Positions 13,009 through 26,862 of a stretch of 64,000 nt of DNA are shown here, in pieces. Position 1 is the stretch's first letter, and each line of letters begins with the position of its first letter. A program made the translations under genes and the position numbers. The notes under the pieces were generated by a model, which was not told the DNA's origin, searched no databases, and was given only the letters and a program-made list of their open reading frames with translations. The stretch lies in assembly GCA_035048485.1 (NCBI GenBank), contig CM068587.1:46003496-46067495 (forward strand), given 5' to 3'. Source of the stretch: Pteria penguin. Its lineage: Eukaryota > Mollusca > Bivalvia > Pterioida > Pteriidae.

Positions 13009-16000
13009 GGCGGGGTTTCGTTCTTCCGTCTTTCGGTGGAAAAATAAATTGTCGGAGAAAGGGCGTCTATCCATAATTGCTATCCTTTATTGTAAAGCTT
13101 ACAATTCCACTTTAGAATGGTCAAGTATGACATTTTCTGGTAGAATTTGCTAACAGTTCAAAAGCATTTAGGCACTCAAAGACCAAAGGCAAAGACTGAA
13201 AGATGCTAGATGTGAGGTTCTGAAAATATCGTCGGGTTGCATCTCTGAACTCAAATCAATCCACCTCAGATATTTTTGAGACAGTGGATAGCGAATACAT
13301 TTGTTTGCATTTATTGATGTACTCCAATAAATAAATCAAATGTAAGATTTCTTCTGATTCATAACTTACATTTGCGTCCATAATAAAGGTTCACATACTC
13401 TTTTGCTGCCAACTTTCGTCTTTCAGACGCATTCCTAATCAAACGCTGGGACGAATCGGTTATGTCATATGTCAACTTTGTTTAATATGTAATTGCGAAT
13501 TCGCATGTTCCAAAATATTACACGAGTTCTCAGTTGCTTTGAAAAACCGGCACGGAGTGGAAAATATTTAAATAAAACACAAGAGCATTAGTATCACCAT
13601 GCAAAACAAACCAAGCATATTTAGAATTAGTTTTCAAACTCTATCAACTCTCTCGTTTAACATTCGGCTTTAATACTTTTCTTGTTTCTTCCAATCGTTG
13701 TAATACGCGTTAAGGACTTCATAAAAAAAACGACCAACTTACGTTACGGATCGTAAAAGAACATTCCTCATCACAACATGCACGACTTGTCTCGGACAAA
13801 ACCAGTGTCCAGATAACAAAAGGAACGGGCGGATGTCATCTAAAGATTCGCGGGTGGCTCCCTTATCAGATTTGCCCTAATTTGTTTCTTCTGTGTATCC
13901 GTTTCAAATTTGATTGACAATTTAGAAGAATCATGCACGAAAACATTCATTTGAGATAGTGAGGGTTTATCATTTGAGATGATTTGCACACACAATTACG
14001 GATGTTTGCTGTGCAATACATATTGGGGGTTTTACTTAATTTTATTTTTCGCTGTGGATATTGTTTGTTGTTGTTTTTTCCTTGGGGGCAGGGGTTGGTT
14101 ATTTTTTTTTTATTGCTTTCTTAGGGGAGTGTGTTTTTTCTTTATTATCATTTTTTGGAGGGGTTCTTTGTTTTTGAATGGGATGTTTCCTTTTTGAGGG
14201 GGGGGGGGGGCGAAGGCGGGGATCTCTTGCTATTGTTGAAAACCACTCCAGGATAATTTAACTACATCGGGAAGGGGGGGGGGGGGGTAGAAGTAAAGGC
14301 CTTCAGAGTACCTACTGAGAATAAATAGCCTTCTACAGGCACACTGTTTGCATTCAATCAATATGAATATACATATTGAGTGGTCAATATTATAAACATT
14401 TTATTTGAAATATAGATTGAAATTTTATTTTCATTCAATCATCTTGATAAAGGCCATTGGTCGAAATAAAGGAACAGCTTAAATAAGGTGCTTCATTCGA
14501 CACTTTATTTGCATCACATATTTAAATTGTGAGTTCTTGTATTGTTACCAACTGCAAACATGTCTTTCATATAAAGAAGCTTATTTGATTGATGGCATTG
14601 ATTAACACTTCAAGCCTAATTAGGAGGTTTCGGTTTCAAACATAGGTAAAAGCAAGTCGTGGTCCAGTATGAACAAAACCTTGATAACATGATAAAAGTT
14701 TAATATGTAAGACCGGGTATCGAACATTTCTCGGTTTAAATCAACTAATTATAATGTACCACAAATATTTACTTTTTAAATGGAATCAAAATGCAGTTTT
14801 AAATATATCACAGCTCACCAAAGAAACAAAAAGTCGCGACCGCAAGGAGTCACATCACACTCAAACGCTTCGGAATGAAAAGAACGCGCTTGACCCTTGG
14901 AAATGTAAAGAAATAAGAATTCAATATCCAAATTAAATTTCATGCTATTTTGAAGACAATAAATGAAGCTTTACGGTTTAATTACTGCTGAGAATATTTC
15001 CCCTTTCGCCTTATAAACCGTGGAATGACGGCCTTATTTAGTTAGAACCTCGCATATTCTTTGATGTTTTCAGGTTCAAAAGGGCAAAAATAATTGAATA
15101 TTGATTATATCGTAATATCGCGATATTATTGGATCCGTGAACGTTATTCTGACAGAGATCCAATCTCATGATGGATTTGACACACATGATTTTCCGAGCT
15201 GAAACCGAAGGTGGCTTTTAGTTTATAAAAGACAAGCCCCAGTGCAGACTAAAATGTGGAAATGAAAAAGGTCGACAGATAGAAAATATTGATATGGTAT
15301 TAGCGAATTTAAGAGGGGGTGGGTGGGTTGTTGCAACCCCTCCCCTCTCTATTGGTCAGGAAATTTGATCAAAAAGTTCATTTTCAATCATTTTAGGGCT
15401 GCGTTCCTCACTTCCGGAGCGAATAATGCTAAACATTAATCATGGCAGGCCGCAACCGCCCCTTCCCCCTTTTAGATCGGCCTATGAGATGGGGAATAGA
15501 AAAAAAAAAAAACACTGTTGTAAAATGTAGCTAGGACTGAGAGAGAAAGAAAGTTTTTATTTGAAATATCTTATAACTTTATATTTAATTCCATTTTTCT
15601 AAATTAATACAAAATTACAAGTAAGGATGTGATATCATGTGCAGGATTGAATCTCGATATGGAAATTCAGGTAGGGGCAACACGTATCTTATATCATTTT
15701 ATCTGATCACTTTAATAATTCCTTAAAAACAATTAAAATTTTCATAAATTAAAAATAAGGGTATCAAACGTGTTTTTCTACAGTTTAGACATATGAGCTC
15801 ATTGAACCTTCCGTTTAACCCTGGATAATCTAACTTTCTTCTCGCTTGCCCTACGCGTTATGGACATCGAGTATGAGTTCAGGCCGTGAGTTTCAATACA
15901 TTACCGGTATTTTAGAGTAATCCCCCCATTCATGCTTGAAATTCTTCTGTTTATCTTTCGCTTTCGACAATTTTTTACGACTATTCGGCCAACGATATAC

Positions 16001-17599
16001 AGCGGGGCAATGATAGCTTTTGAAAAGGATGATGGACGACAATGAAAAAAAAATCACAAATGGCTAGTGCGAAAGTATTATTCACCCATTGAAATTGTGC
16101 TCATGTAATGCGTAATGTATGCGTCAACACTTAAGCAACCGGAATTTGGATACAACTCATCCGAAACTACTGATAGCAAAATTCCTTTTATTTCACGCAT
16201 GCCGAGACCAAAAACATACATAATTTTAAAGGGCATTACATTATATAGTGTAAGGTCTGAAATAATTTTTTTCAGTTTATAAAGTATTTTTACAAAAAAG
16301 AAATAATTAAATTAGGCTTTGCCAGCGCTTGGTTCAGATGTGACAATAGAATCCGAGATTCAATTCTAAAAGTGCGAACAAGTGGGGTTACAAATATGAC
16401 CTTGAATATTGAGACATTTCAAATTTCAGTCAGAAATATTTAGATAGAATAGGCCGAAAATACTTTCCCTTTTTTGTACATGTACATGTATCTCATTTAT
16501 ATGAGTCGTGAAAGAACACTTCTAAATTTCATCTGTAGGTTTCCACATCTCTCCTTTTTTAACTTCCATTGAACAAACTAAGGGATTGTACCGGCATTTT
16601 ATGACAGAAAAGGATAAACTCATATATCTTGTGCAATATCAATTTTACCTCTTAGGAATTCCACTTATAGACAATTTAATTGTATTCATGTACATGCATA
16701 GATACAATAAATCCAAGAATAACAAAATCTCCATTCCTCCTATTCATGATTTATTTATTTATTCATTCATTTATTAATGAAAACATTTACCGACTTAATA
16801 TGGACGAAAAAGGAATCAATATCCCATGCATAATAAATAATACAGTTAAGATTTTATATTGTCAGAGGGAAAGAGAAACCTGACTCATAACAATACCCCA
16901 AATCTCCCTTTTATATCGCTTTTCCTGAATAAAAATATCCCTACAGACTCCAATTAACAGGCCCTTATGCCACCAGTCGCAAGTGGCCTTGTTTGTTGCC
17001 GCTTATGCCATCTAAAACTGGAAGCATATGTCACGCGATCCTTATTGTTCCACATACCTTTTTACAAATCAATCATAAATTACTTTAATTAAATCACATG
17101 TGGCTAATGGAAGAGATCAATCTCATTTTAATTGACAGGAAGGGAACTCTTGTCAAGAAATATTTTGTCGATTCACTGATAAATGCTATAAGTTCAAATA
17201 ACGGACATCGGGCATTGGTCAATATTGCAAAGCATTAGTTTGTTTTATAATCTCTGGTTCCATACTCAGTTTTCCAGCATTGTCGCTCTTTAATGCAAAA
17301 TCTGAATCAGAATCAAGTACATCGTCTAATTTCTCGGTGATACATGAATGCCCTTTAACTTTTTAGCTAAGTAAGTAATTGATATAAACATTTTCATTTA
17401 GAAAGTATCGGGAATTTTAATACACTGACCTATTCATGAATCATCTGGTATTTTAAGGATTTTTAACAGAACAAATAACACTTATTTGAAAAAAACCTTT
17501 TGCAATATACTATGCATTTCTTGGGTGTTTTAATATTCCATTTTGTTATATTATTTTCAATTTCGTTATTATAATATAATTATAGTAAATACTGGAGGA

Positions 17600-17830
17600 A
17601 ACGCCTTTTGTTTGAAATGTGTCATATTTTTTCTCCGATTGGCAACAATAGGGAGACGGGTATCGAACACACAAACTCCGGTTGAATGACATCATCACCT
17701 CTGCTTGTACTTTTACACGAGAGAATACAATTTGTTTAAAACTAAGTATCGTACAAAGTTTGTTGCTTGTATCACCAAAGGAACTATTTTGTGAGGTTAC
17801 CGCTCCGCTAACCGCCCAGGAATAAATCAC
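17600..17830 (-). repeat. tRNA-derived SINE
   Basis: On the minus strand: GGGCGGTTAGCGGAGCGGTA resembles box A, and later TGTGTTCGATACCCGT resembles box B (GGTTCGANTCC). The spacing is longer than in a real tRNA, and the part past box B is AT-rich. The 95-codon minus-strand frame over it is a shadow. Confidence 0.5.
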
Positions 17831-19486
17831 CACCTGCTGGAAGTGATGTCTGCACTATTGATACAACCAGAGACAAAATAACCACTTTTTATGTCTCTGA
17901 TACAATTCGTTACCCTTTATGGATCCAATATTTACATATGGATGCACGCGCAATACAACCATACCAGCCTCGTCATCAACCAACCATTGACAGATTAAAT
18001 TAAAGGGAATTTACGGCGCTTAAACAAAGAAACACACGTAGTAAATTCTTACTAAGGCCGATTGAATTTCCGTCATTCATTATTTGTTTATATTTTTAAA
18101 ATTGTAATTGCTTTTATTGTCGTTTGAATATCTCAAAATTGGGGTAGATTTCAATGAATGTCATGATAAACTCGTTTTTATTGGTTGGAATGCTGGGTTT
18201 AATTATAGCCGCCTTCCCAATCACGTGTTAATCTAGATTGGCCCGGTGTAAAACGTGACTAATCAGATCCAGGTTGGTGAGAGAAATGATTTGATGGACT
18301 TTCCGATAAAGAGTCCCTATAGCACCTGATGGTATCATCGTCTGACGCATGCAACGATAGTGAAAAACTATAAACAGCCTAGTATCTCTTTCTTCCATCG
18401 TGTATTTGTGTCGTAAATTTTCTCCATAAATGTGATTAACGAAAGCTTTTATAAGTGCTATCGACATTTTTTCAAGTAAAGTAGAAATCATTGATTTTTC
18501 TTTAAACACCACGTTTAGGTAATTTTGAACACTTGTCACATTATTGTGAATTTGAATTCACGGATTTTCCCCGATGTAATCCATCGCACCTGCTTGTTCT
18601 GCCAAGATATTCGCTCGTTGCAATCCTGCCCTTTTATAGACAACTAAAATCTCCAATATCAACGAAATCAAGTCAAATGTACTAGTATTTTTGTGTTTTA
18701 TTAAACTCATAATAAATAATCCCAAAACATGCTTCCTTATTCTTCCTTAAATGCTTTACAGTTTCCTTGTTCACTAGTCCATAAAATTCAACAAAAATCC
18801 CTGAATCATAATTGCTTTGGCAATTTTGTTCATTGAAATCTTTTCTGGGCTATATTTACATACAAATTGATATACAGCTGTTTTCATTCATAAATCACTT
18901 CCTCAACAAATGCCCAGGTTTATGACGTACATGAAGAAGGATTCAAACATTTTATACGCCGTCTTGACGAGCGTGTGAATATGAAGGCCTAGCGACGTGA
19001 CAATCGTAATGTACCCTGTATTTCCGCTAATTCGAAGTTCGAAAACTCATTTATCAATCTTAAAATTAAGACTTGTGTTTTCACCAAAAACGAAAATCAG
19101 TACTTTATCTTTTTATCTTTTATTTAGCATAAAGGCTTAAATCGAATTTTCCATCCCCGCCTTTTCCCGTTTTTCCCATGATTCACCTTCTGTGGCCCTT
19201 TGCCTCAAAATTAATTTAGCGCTCGAAAATATTATTTATACTTTCATTTAGGTTGTGCCCCCTGAAAACCTACTCCGCGGAATCCCCCAAGGCGGTGATG
19301 TTTCGTTCACAGGTCATCATTGACAATGACCATCGATTTTCACTCTATAGTCTTTTTTACAGGAAGCCTTCCAGACTATCATAAGATTAGAACACAACAC
19401 CTTTTGAACCTAAACTACCAGATAAAAGTTCGTAAATTAAGACAGACTATCCCCAGTTTCTAGTGCTACATTCGACCCCTAATTGA

Positions 19487-19850
19487 CATTGATACCTAAA
19501 CTGAAATCCCATACTCAAGCACTGAACTCCGAAATACTCTAGCACTGAAATCCGAAATCCCATATTCAAGCACTGACCACTTAACTTCGAAATACCATAT
19601 TCAAGCACTGGACGTCGAAATCAAATACACAAGAAGTGACGTCCGAAATACCATTCCCAAGCACAGAAATCCAAAATACAATATCCAAGCACTGAAATCC
19701 CATATACCATATCCAAGCACTGAAATCCGAAATACCATATCCAAGCACTGAAATCCGAAATCAGATACCCAGGCAGTGAACTCCGAAATACCTTACCCAA
19801 GCACTGGACACTGAAATCCAAAATACCACATCCAAGCGCTGAGCTCAAAA
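19487..19850. repeat. minisatellite, CAAGCACTGAAATCCGAAAT unit
   Basis: A run of imperfect units of about 27-28 bases built on CAAGCACTGAAATCCGAAAT followed by ACCATATC, with some units longer where CTTAACTTCG-like insertions occur. Roughly a dozen units are visible. The 75-codon minus-strand frame with recurrent FGFQCLDMV-like text is simply this repeat translated. Confidence 0.9.
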
Positions 19851-20483
19851 ATTTTATTCTGGTCCAAGGTCTATACTTGAAAAAATATTTCGGACTAATT
19901 CATACCGACTTAACATCCCATTCGACGGATAACAATGTGCCATGTCTTTGGCAATGGCCGGTGTTCCTAGATATATTTACTTACCCCATTTGTCCGGGCT
20001 GGGGTCAGGTCTCTAGGAGGAGGGGGTACCTCCCTCATTCCGTTCCGTTGATGTCCTCGACGACCTGAGAAAAGAGATAGGAGTACTTTAGGTAAATTTC
20101 AAACATTTACATGGCGAAATAATCTGCAGTTTTGTACTCCGTTCTAACGTACGTATCATGATTCATTAAAGTATGCCAAGGTCTAATAAAAATAAAACCA
20201 CGATATAAATGCATACATATGATCAGCTAGATCGTATTTAAAACAACAAATACAGGTTCTTTCCGACTCCAATTGCACTTTATACATTTACTCGTAATAT
20301 AAATATACCCTATGTACAATTCACACATTGTTTTTTAAGATCTTTCCCAAAAAGTTTTTATTATCCTAATCACCATATGAATTGAAATTCAGTAAGTTCA
20401 TTGTGCATCATTTACTGGAAAAAAATGTTTCTGCTAGAGGATTGCACTATTGGAAATATATCTCAGTTGATTTATTACATGCG

Positions 20484-20665
20484 TGGGTCCAAAGGGGGGA
20501 GGACAGGGGGGGTCTGGACCCACCCTGAGATTCGGCGAAAATTACTTTTCTTGTGATTTTCAATGCTTAATCAGTAATTTTACACATTAAAACATTTATG
20601 GACCCCTCTCGAAAAATTCATTTAGGGTGGACCCCTCTCGACAGAATTTCTTGATCCGCGCCTGT
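20484..20665. repeat. MITE-like element, family B
   Basis: Begins GTGGGTCCAAAGGGGGGAG and ends TTTCTTGATCCGCGCCTG. It shares the GAGATTCGGCGAAAATTACT core and the GGACCCCTCTCGAAAAATTC block with the copies at 57541 and 57896. Confidence 0.8.
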
Positions 20666-21015
20666 AACATAAATGAAATTCTGGATCCACTCATGTGTTG
20701 CCATGTTTATCCCGTTGGATTTGAATCTATCAACATGCATTTGATAGATATGCCTGTAGATGTTTTTTACTTGACGACAGTCTGTACTCTATGACTACAG
20801 CCAATAAATATTTGTAGTATTTGACAACTCGTGTAATTGCCTACGTTAATAATATAGTTAAGATTATTACACACAATGCTTTAAGGACGTAAATGGAACA
20901 AAGTCGTGAAATTTCTATAACTTCAAATGGTCCATAAAGGTTGGTAAAGCGATACATGATATCCCTTTCTAATAAGCGGCTTCCCCCTTTTCACTGCATG
21001 TATCCCGGTACATAC

Positions 21016-21300
21016 CAGTGGCGGATTCAGGTTTTCCGAAAAGTTGGGGGTGCATATGTAAAAGTCAAGTATTAGCCAAAATACTCAGCCTTTTTGGGTG
21101 CCAAATGTGGAGTTTTACTCATATTATTTAAATGTTTTCAACCTTTTAATCTATATAATATGCCTTGTAAATTTGTGGCGGAAAGGGGTGGAGGTGGGGT
21201 GCTCTTAGTCCACCACTACATAGTCTATATCAAAGACAACCGCGTGAAACTTAACCTAACGATTTGTGTACATCATGGTTAGGTCGTAGAACCGCCCCTG
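21016..21300. repeat. MITE-like element, family A, long copy
   Basis: Left end CAGTGGCGGATTCAGG with an AAAAGTTGGGGGTGCATATG neighbour; the TATTAGCCAAAATAC core is shared with 10318. The right end is taken at ACCGCCCCTG, but an inner end at CCACCACTA near 21216 is possible. An open frame crosses it by chance. Confidence 0.6.
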
Positions 21301-24300
21301 TGGTAATTAAATGCTCCCATTATACACCTGACGAAAGCTATTTCTACATGTATCCCCCTGACTATGGCGCACGGGGTCATGCACGGTAGTTTGCGTTAAG
21401 AAATATGATTTGTTTTCGTTAGAACTTGTTTTCGTTTGTTTATTGTTTGATGCCTCATCAAGACGTTTTTTCCACCTCGACAATAACGACTAGTGCCTAG
21501 CGATGGAGGTGAAATCCTCTGACCTCCGCAATAACACTGCCGGACATTCCCACCTACCAAAAAAACAAAAAACAAAAAAAACCCCCGAGGTTTGAATCCA
21601 GACTTTAATAGTCCGAAATTCTATGACCATAAACCAATGTTTTATATATATCGACGTCGTACCCCATGCAATGTCGAAATAAAAATAGCGGTTTTGTTTA
21701 GGTTAGAGAACCTCAAACCATTGAAGATGTAGACAAATATACGCAAATACACTGGTACCTCAACATCGTGAAACATCGGTAAAATCGTGATTGATCCAGT
21801 GGCCGAATGTTTCTGCGTCCACATGCACGCAAAAACTAAAGCAACTGTAGCTGCGCCCTGCATGAAGAGTGAACTGGTGTCGTTTACAATAGTAGTAAAC
21901 TTGCTTGACAAGGAAACATTAATTTGCTGAACACAGAAGTGAAGACAGATCTAAATTTACCTGCAACAACGGAGTGAAGAAACTAAATTTACCTGCCATG
22001 GGAGAAAATAAATCCTGTTGACAAATCAGGGTCATCGGTGGAAATACTGTATATGGTTTACAAACCATTGCCATGGTAACAGATAGTAAATATCCACACT
22101 TAAAATTTTCGGATCGAAAAATAAAAAAACCTCCTGGAATTAACTTATTATCCAATCCTGCAGGAAACTGACATTCCGTAATGGCGCCCCATTGATTCTA
22201 CTATACTAAAAGATCGAGAGAACTTATAAGTTATGCAGTAGAAGCAATCGCTCAAAAATGTGCGAGCTACACAGATGTAAGGTGTAATTTATATACGCAA
22301 ATTGTAACGACAGGTAACTTTACATAACCCCTGACTAAAAAAACATCCACAACGTGTGGCGCAATCATCATCAGGGCAGAAATTGAATGCATCACCCACG
22401 CCCATAGGCACTTTTCTGGGCTAATAAATTCATACATATGTAGATGTGAATTGTAAATTTGTTCAATTTGCCCTTCTTGAGATATTTTACCGTTGCTTTT
22501 GAAACATCAAAGGCATCACTTGAAGGATTATATGTAATGCTTTGTAGTTATTCAATGTTTTTACATTTACAAAAGGTATGCTCAGGCAATTAATGGTAGG
22601 AAGTAAAGAGTGAATTCAATTTCCATTTCTTGTATAATAAATAACAAAACCACTGATTATACAGTAGGGCCCCATTCGATAAGTAATCCCATACACATGT
22701 GTCAAATTTCACTTACTTAACCCTACTTAATCCTACAATAAAATAGTTTTATTATTTCTGACGCATCTTATCTGATATAATGAGAAGCTTTGACGTTCAC
22801 AACCAAAATGACAGAAACGTGAGTGAAAGAACTTTGGTTCCAAACATTGTCAGATTTTGGGAAGGGCTCCGATTTCACCCGAAATTTTCTTATACAACAT
22901 AAATATGACAGAATCTAAGATAAATCGCGTTATATTCGCCCTCTTGTATCCCTACCTTATCTAATTTTTTGTTAAATGTTGATTCTGATACATATTTGGT
23001 AGAGGTTTCATTGTTGTTCAAAATCAATGTAGAAGAACGCGTCATTTTCTTTACGAATTTACGTTATTCGTGACGAGGTTAACTGTAAATCTTAAAAGCA
23101 TTATTTTTATAGTTTATACTTCAATATTTGAACATTACTTGTTGTGATTAAATATCTAGTTGTTGTTTTTTTGTTTTTTTTTTTCAAAAGTTGGCGGAGC
23201 ATCAAATACTTCATATTTCAATGCATAACCTCCATCAAAATATGAAAATCTTCAAAAATGGCGTCAATCTTATTTTTCAAACAAATTTTAAAAAAACCAA
23301 TGATCTACCAATGAAATATAACCGTCAATTTATGAATGTACCTCGTAAAGAAGAAGAAGAAGGCCATTATCCATTTCATCATAATACAAGGAAAACTTGG
23401 ACATAATTGATGTGTCTGCATAATGCGATTTCGTTCTAATTAATTAATACAAATACATGTAACTTTCCTCCAATACTCATTCATCTAGACGAGCTATTTC
23501 GTTAACATAATTCCGGACACGCTATTTCATTAACCTTAATCCCCCTCAGCGGTCAAGATAGCCCTCTCTGTACTTTATCAAAGAATGCGTGGCATATCGT
23601 TTAATGTCCGAACTTGTTGACAGGGAACTGTTGACGATTTACTCTTCTCTTTAAACCCATCTTACCTGGTCGCATATTTCAAATTCACAGCGATGGACGG
23701 GGATTCCGAGGAATTTATGTTCCTGAATACACCAATAATCGCACTGAGTACACGTTAATCCTTCCACAAAATGCCCATTGTGATCTTGTAGATTTCTGTC
23801 ATAAAATCACTATTTAGAAACTCCGTATTCCAACTTAAATTTCCGCTTTCCTTCGTATGTGGAATATTTTCTGCTTACCCCGCACCCACAATCAACACGT
23901 AATTAAATCCTGTGAAAAAAAATGTTTATCTCCCTTACAAGAGCGGAAAAATTGAACTTGAAAATGGCTAAGATCCAACGGGAAATGCCGGAGACAGTTG
24001 GAGACTTTTACTGCACTATTCCCAATTTGTCACTCTTTGCGACAGTTTGAACTACTTTTCTTGACAGTTATTGTTGTACCACGCAAAACAAGTTTTTATT
24101 TCAATCATTCTTTTAATCTAAACTCATCCCACAACATAATGGGATCAGAACAAGCAATACTTCACGTAAACAACTTGTTTGGTTCGGCCCTGAATTAAAG
24201 TTCCTTCATTCCTGCGGTCGGAATATAAACACACGATAGAATAAGGAAAAAACCTCTCCTGATAAATATGAAAGACGTCTAATTTTAACCTTTGCCAATA

Positions 24301-25203
24301 CACGGTTTAAGACCCCTTTACTTGACTCAGTCGAAGTGAATGAGAAAATAAACTTAGTCCTTGTCGCGTAGGTAGATTTTATCGGGCAATCCCCCGGCAG
24401 TTTATCAGTTTATTGATTGCTTACTACAGGTACAATATTCTTCATAATGGTTATTGACAGAGATGGGCAGGGATTACGGAGGGAGGTTTTATCAACTGGC
24501 TAATACTATGATGTAAGAGGTCAGACTAATCCTTTGGATTTTACATCAATAATATTTGCCCCCCTGATTTCACGGTTCATGTACCCTACCTATTGTTGCA
24601 TGGAAGAGGTGAGTCATGTATTGACAATTGTAGTAAAAATGCGAAAAGAATTCTTTCTTCAAAGATCCGGCAACAGATTGCAATTCCACCGATCCTCTGA
24701 TAATGTGAATGGATTGACATTTGTCATAGATGATTTGAAATAATTAGATTCAAGTTTTCAATAGATAACAATTTTTTTTATTGTAATGTCACGACTTTTA
24801 ACTATTTTGATTGTCTACCTGTAGGATTTTTGATGACTCCTTCTGATACAAACAAGTTAGTGTAGAAGTTAAACACTCGGCTAAAAACAACCATATTGAA
24901 GTACTGTATGATACTCGACTCTCTTTTTTCCGTTCTAATTTGAACGCAAAATATCTGTAATATTTGATATTTAAGACAAACTAGATTTTCAAATAATCAT
25001 TAAAAACTGAACACATCGGAAGAATTTCAAATGAAAATCGTTTGTTAACAGAAAACAAAAGTGTTCGGACTAGTATGTGTAGTCATCTTCTTATTCCAAT
25101 AACAAAGTCATTCATAAATATGATGTCAGTTTTCAGTGGAGTAACGCGAGAAGAAAGGAAAAATCAATTATAAATCAGATTGAATGTATTATTGAACATA
25201 TAC

Positions 25204-25205
<2 letters not shown>

Positions 25206-25235
<30 letters not shown>
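25206..25235. repeat. (GA)n microsatellite
   Basis: About 15 GA units without interruption in intronic DNA. Confidence 0.95.
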
Positions 25236-25242
<7 letters not shown>

Positions 25243-26779
25243 CACAGCGCCCAAAATTACACCAGTACAAAAAGACATCAGCTGATTTCCTTGTTCTTAT
25301 TTACTACATACATGTACACGTATTAAAGTAAATTACAGCAATAAAATAAGCCATTCCAATAGACTTCCAAACTTTAATGTGAGCATTACCTGCCACCCGT
25401 CGTAACAGCACACTAATCGAGACATTGAATCCCCATGTGGTCAATGGTCAACAGCGATAGGCATCCTATCAGTCAACATTGACAATGATGTAACATCCTG
25501 TTGACCCTCTCTCACCTGTCTCTAATTAAACGGCAAACGTACAAAGGTATATTATCACCTAATTCTAGTGTTTAACAAATTCCACAAAGGATAAGATTGT
25601 ATGGGAGATACCGCGATCTACGGGTTTCAGGTAGCAAGAGCAATCATGGCCCGCTGGCATTAAAAAAAAAAAGAAATGGCAGCAGTCTCATTTGCAACGC
25701 ATCAATTTCATTTAACGGAAATAGTTTTAGCTAAGGTGAGTCCTAAAGAATCCTCACTCTGTTGGGTGCACAAAAAGTTTTGATCGTGAACAAGTATCCA
25801 TTTGCGGCAATAATGAGCGCAAATAAAGCAAACTTTGTGAAAGCAGAGCGGACAGACCGATGGACCAATATATAGCTATAACTATCTCCGTTAACTCTCC
25901 AGCCAACATAACTTCACAAGCAAGCAATGCTACCCGTATCATGGATAAAACTGGAAATACATATGTTATTGACAAAGCGTTCACCATCATTTTTTTTTAA
26001 TTTTCATCCCACAAAGTGAGATATTATAAAATGGAAATACTGAAATAATAAACACTCAGAGTATACCCACACACCTCACCTTTTTAAACTAGACATTTGT
26101 AGATGTTGTACACGTATTGAATCTAAGCATACTATGGCTAAATCCTCTGGCTTTGCTTTAAAATCTCAAGTATAAATCAACTTCAATACAAATGACTAGA
26201 ACACGTGCTTCGTCGCTACTTGAACATATTTCAAATATATTACCAACAAGATAGATTAAAATATTTCCCTGTACTCGTGATAATTTCTATTTAGATACAT
26301 ACCTGCTTTGATTTGTTTTGTCTAAGAAGTTAAGTATATTTTCACAGCGATCGCAAACGACCGTATCTCTAATTAAACAAACATCACACTGACCAAACAT
26401 ATCAACAATGGTGTGACTCAATCGACTACGTAGACGGCCTCATTGTTGTTTAAGCTAATGCGGATTAACTTGTGCCTTTTCAAACACTGGACCCTGTCCG
26501 TCAAATCGCGTAATACTTCAATGTTGTACGACCAAAAGGTTCACCAAGTACAGCCCAAGACATTCATGCTAACGTCTGTTGTCTCTACTGTGGTCTTATA
26601 TTGTTAATTATGTGGTTTTCTTGTGCAGTTGTTGTCGCGATTTTGATGAAACTTTACACATGTGATATGCTAGTGTTAGCCAACAAACACAAAACATATG
26701 TTGTTAGGTTGGTTAATATTAGACGTCACTTTCAACCAGTGTCCAGTCATATAGCGACATGGGAGTAATTCCACCACTG

Positions 26780-26862
26780 TTATTGTTATTAGGAATCGAA
26801 CCCAGATCGCTTGCACCGCTTGGCCAGGTGCTTAACTCTACGCCAAGTCCGTCCCTCGCAAA
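26780..26862 (-). repeat. tRNA-derived SINE head
   Basis: On the minus strand: ACTTGGCGTAGAGTTAAG (box-A-like) and then ATCTGGGTTCGATTCC (box-B-like). It resembles the fragments at 10615 and 30105. Confidence 0.55.

Noticed and set aside
13740..13880. 45-codon minus-strand frame (KGATRESLDDIRPF...) beside a GTAAGT
   Set aside because: The donor would be in phase 2, which fits no neighbouring ASPP exon; the upstream side is purine-rich with no acceptor; the frame is short.
18228..18539. 103-codon open frame on the minus strand
   Set aside because: No recognised domain, no good splice sites or promoter, and its length is within chance for AT-rich DNA of this size.
23191..23406. 71-codon plus-strand frame ending with a charged stretch
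   Set aside because: No start context, splice signal or recognisable domain.
25390..25430. 23-base micro-exon with donor GTAATG on the minus strand
   Set aside because: Its phase would bridge 1 to 0, but the acceptor has no pyrimidine tract and the peptide is too short to judge; likely chance.
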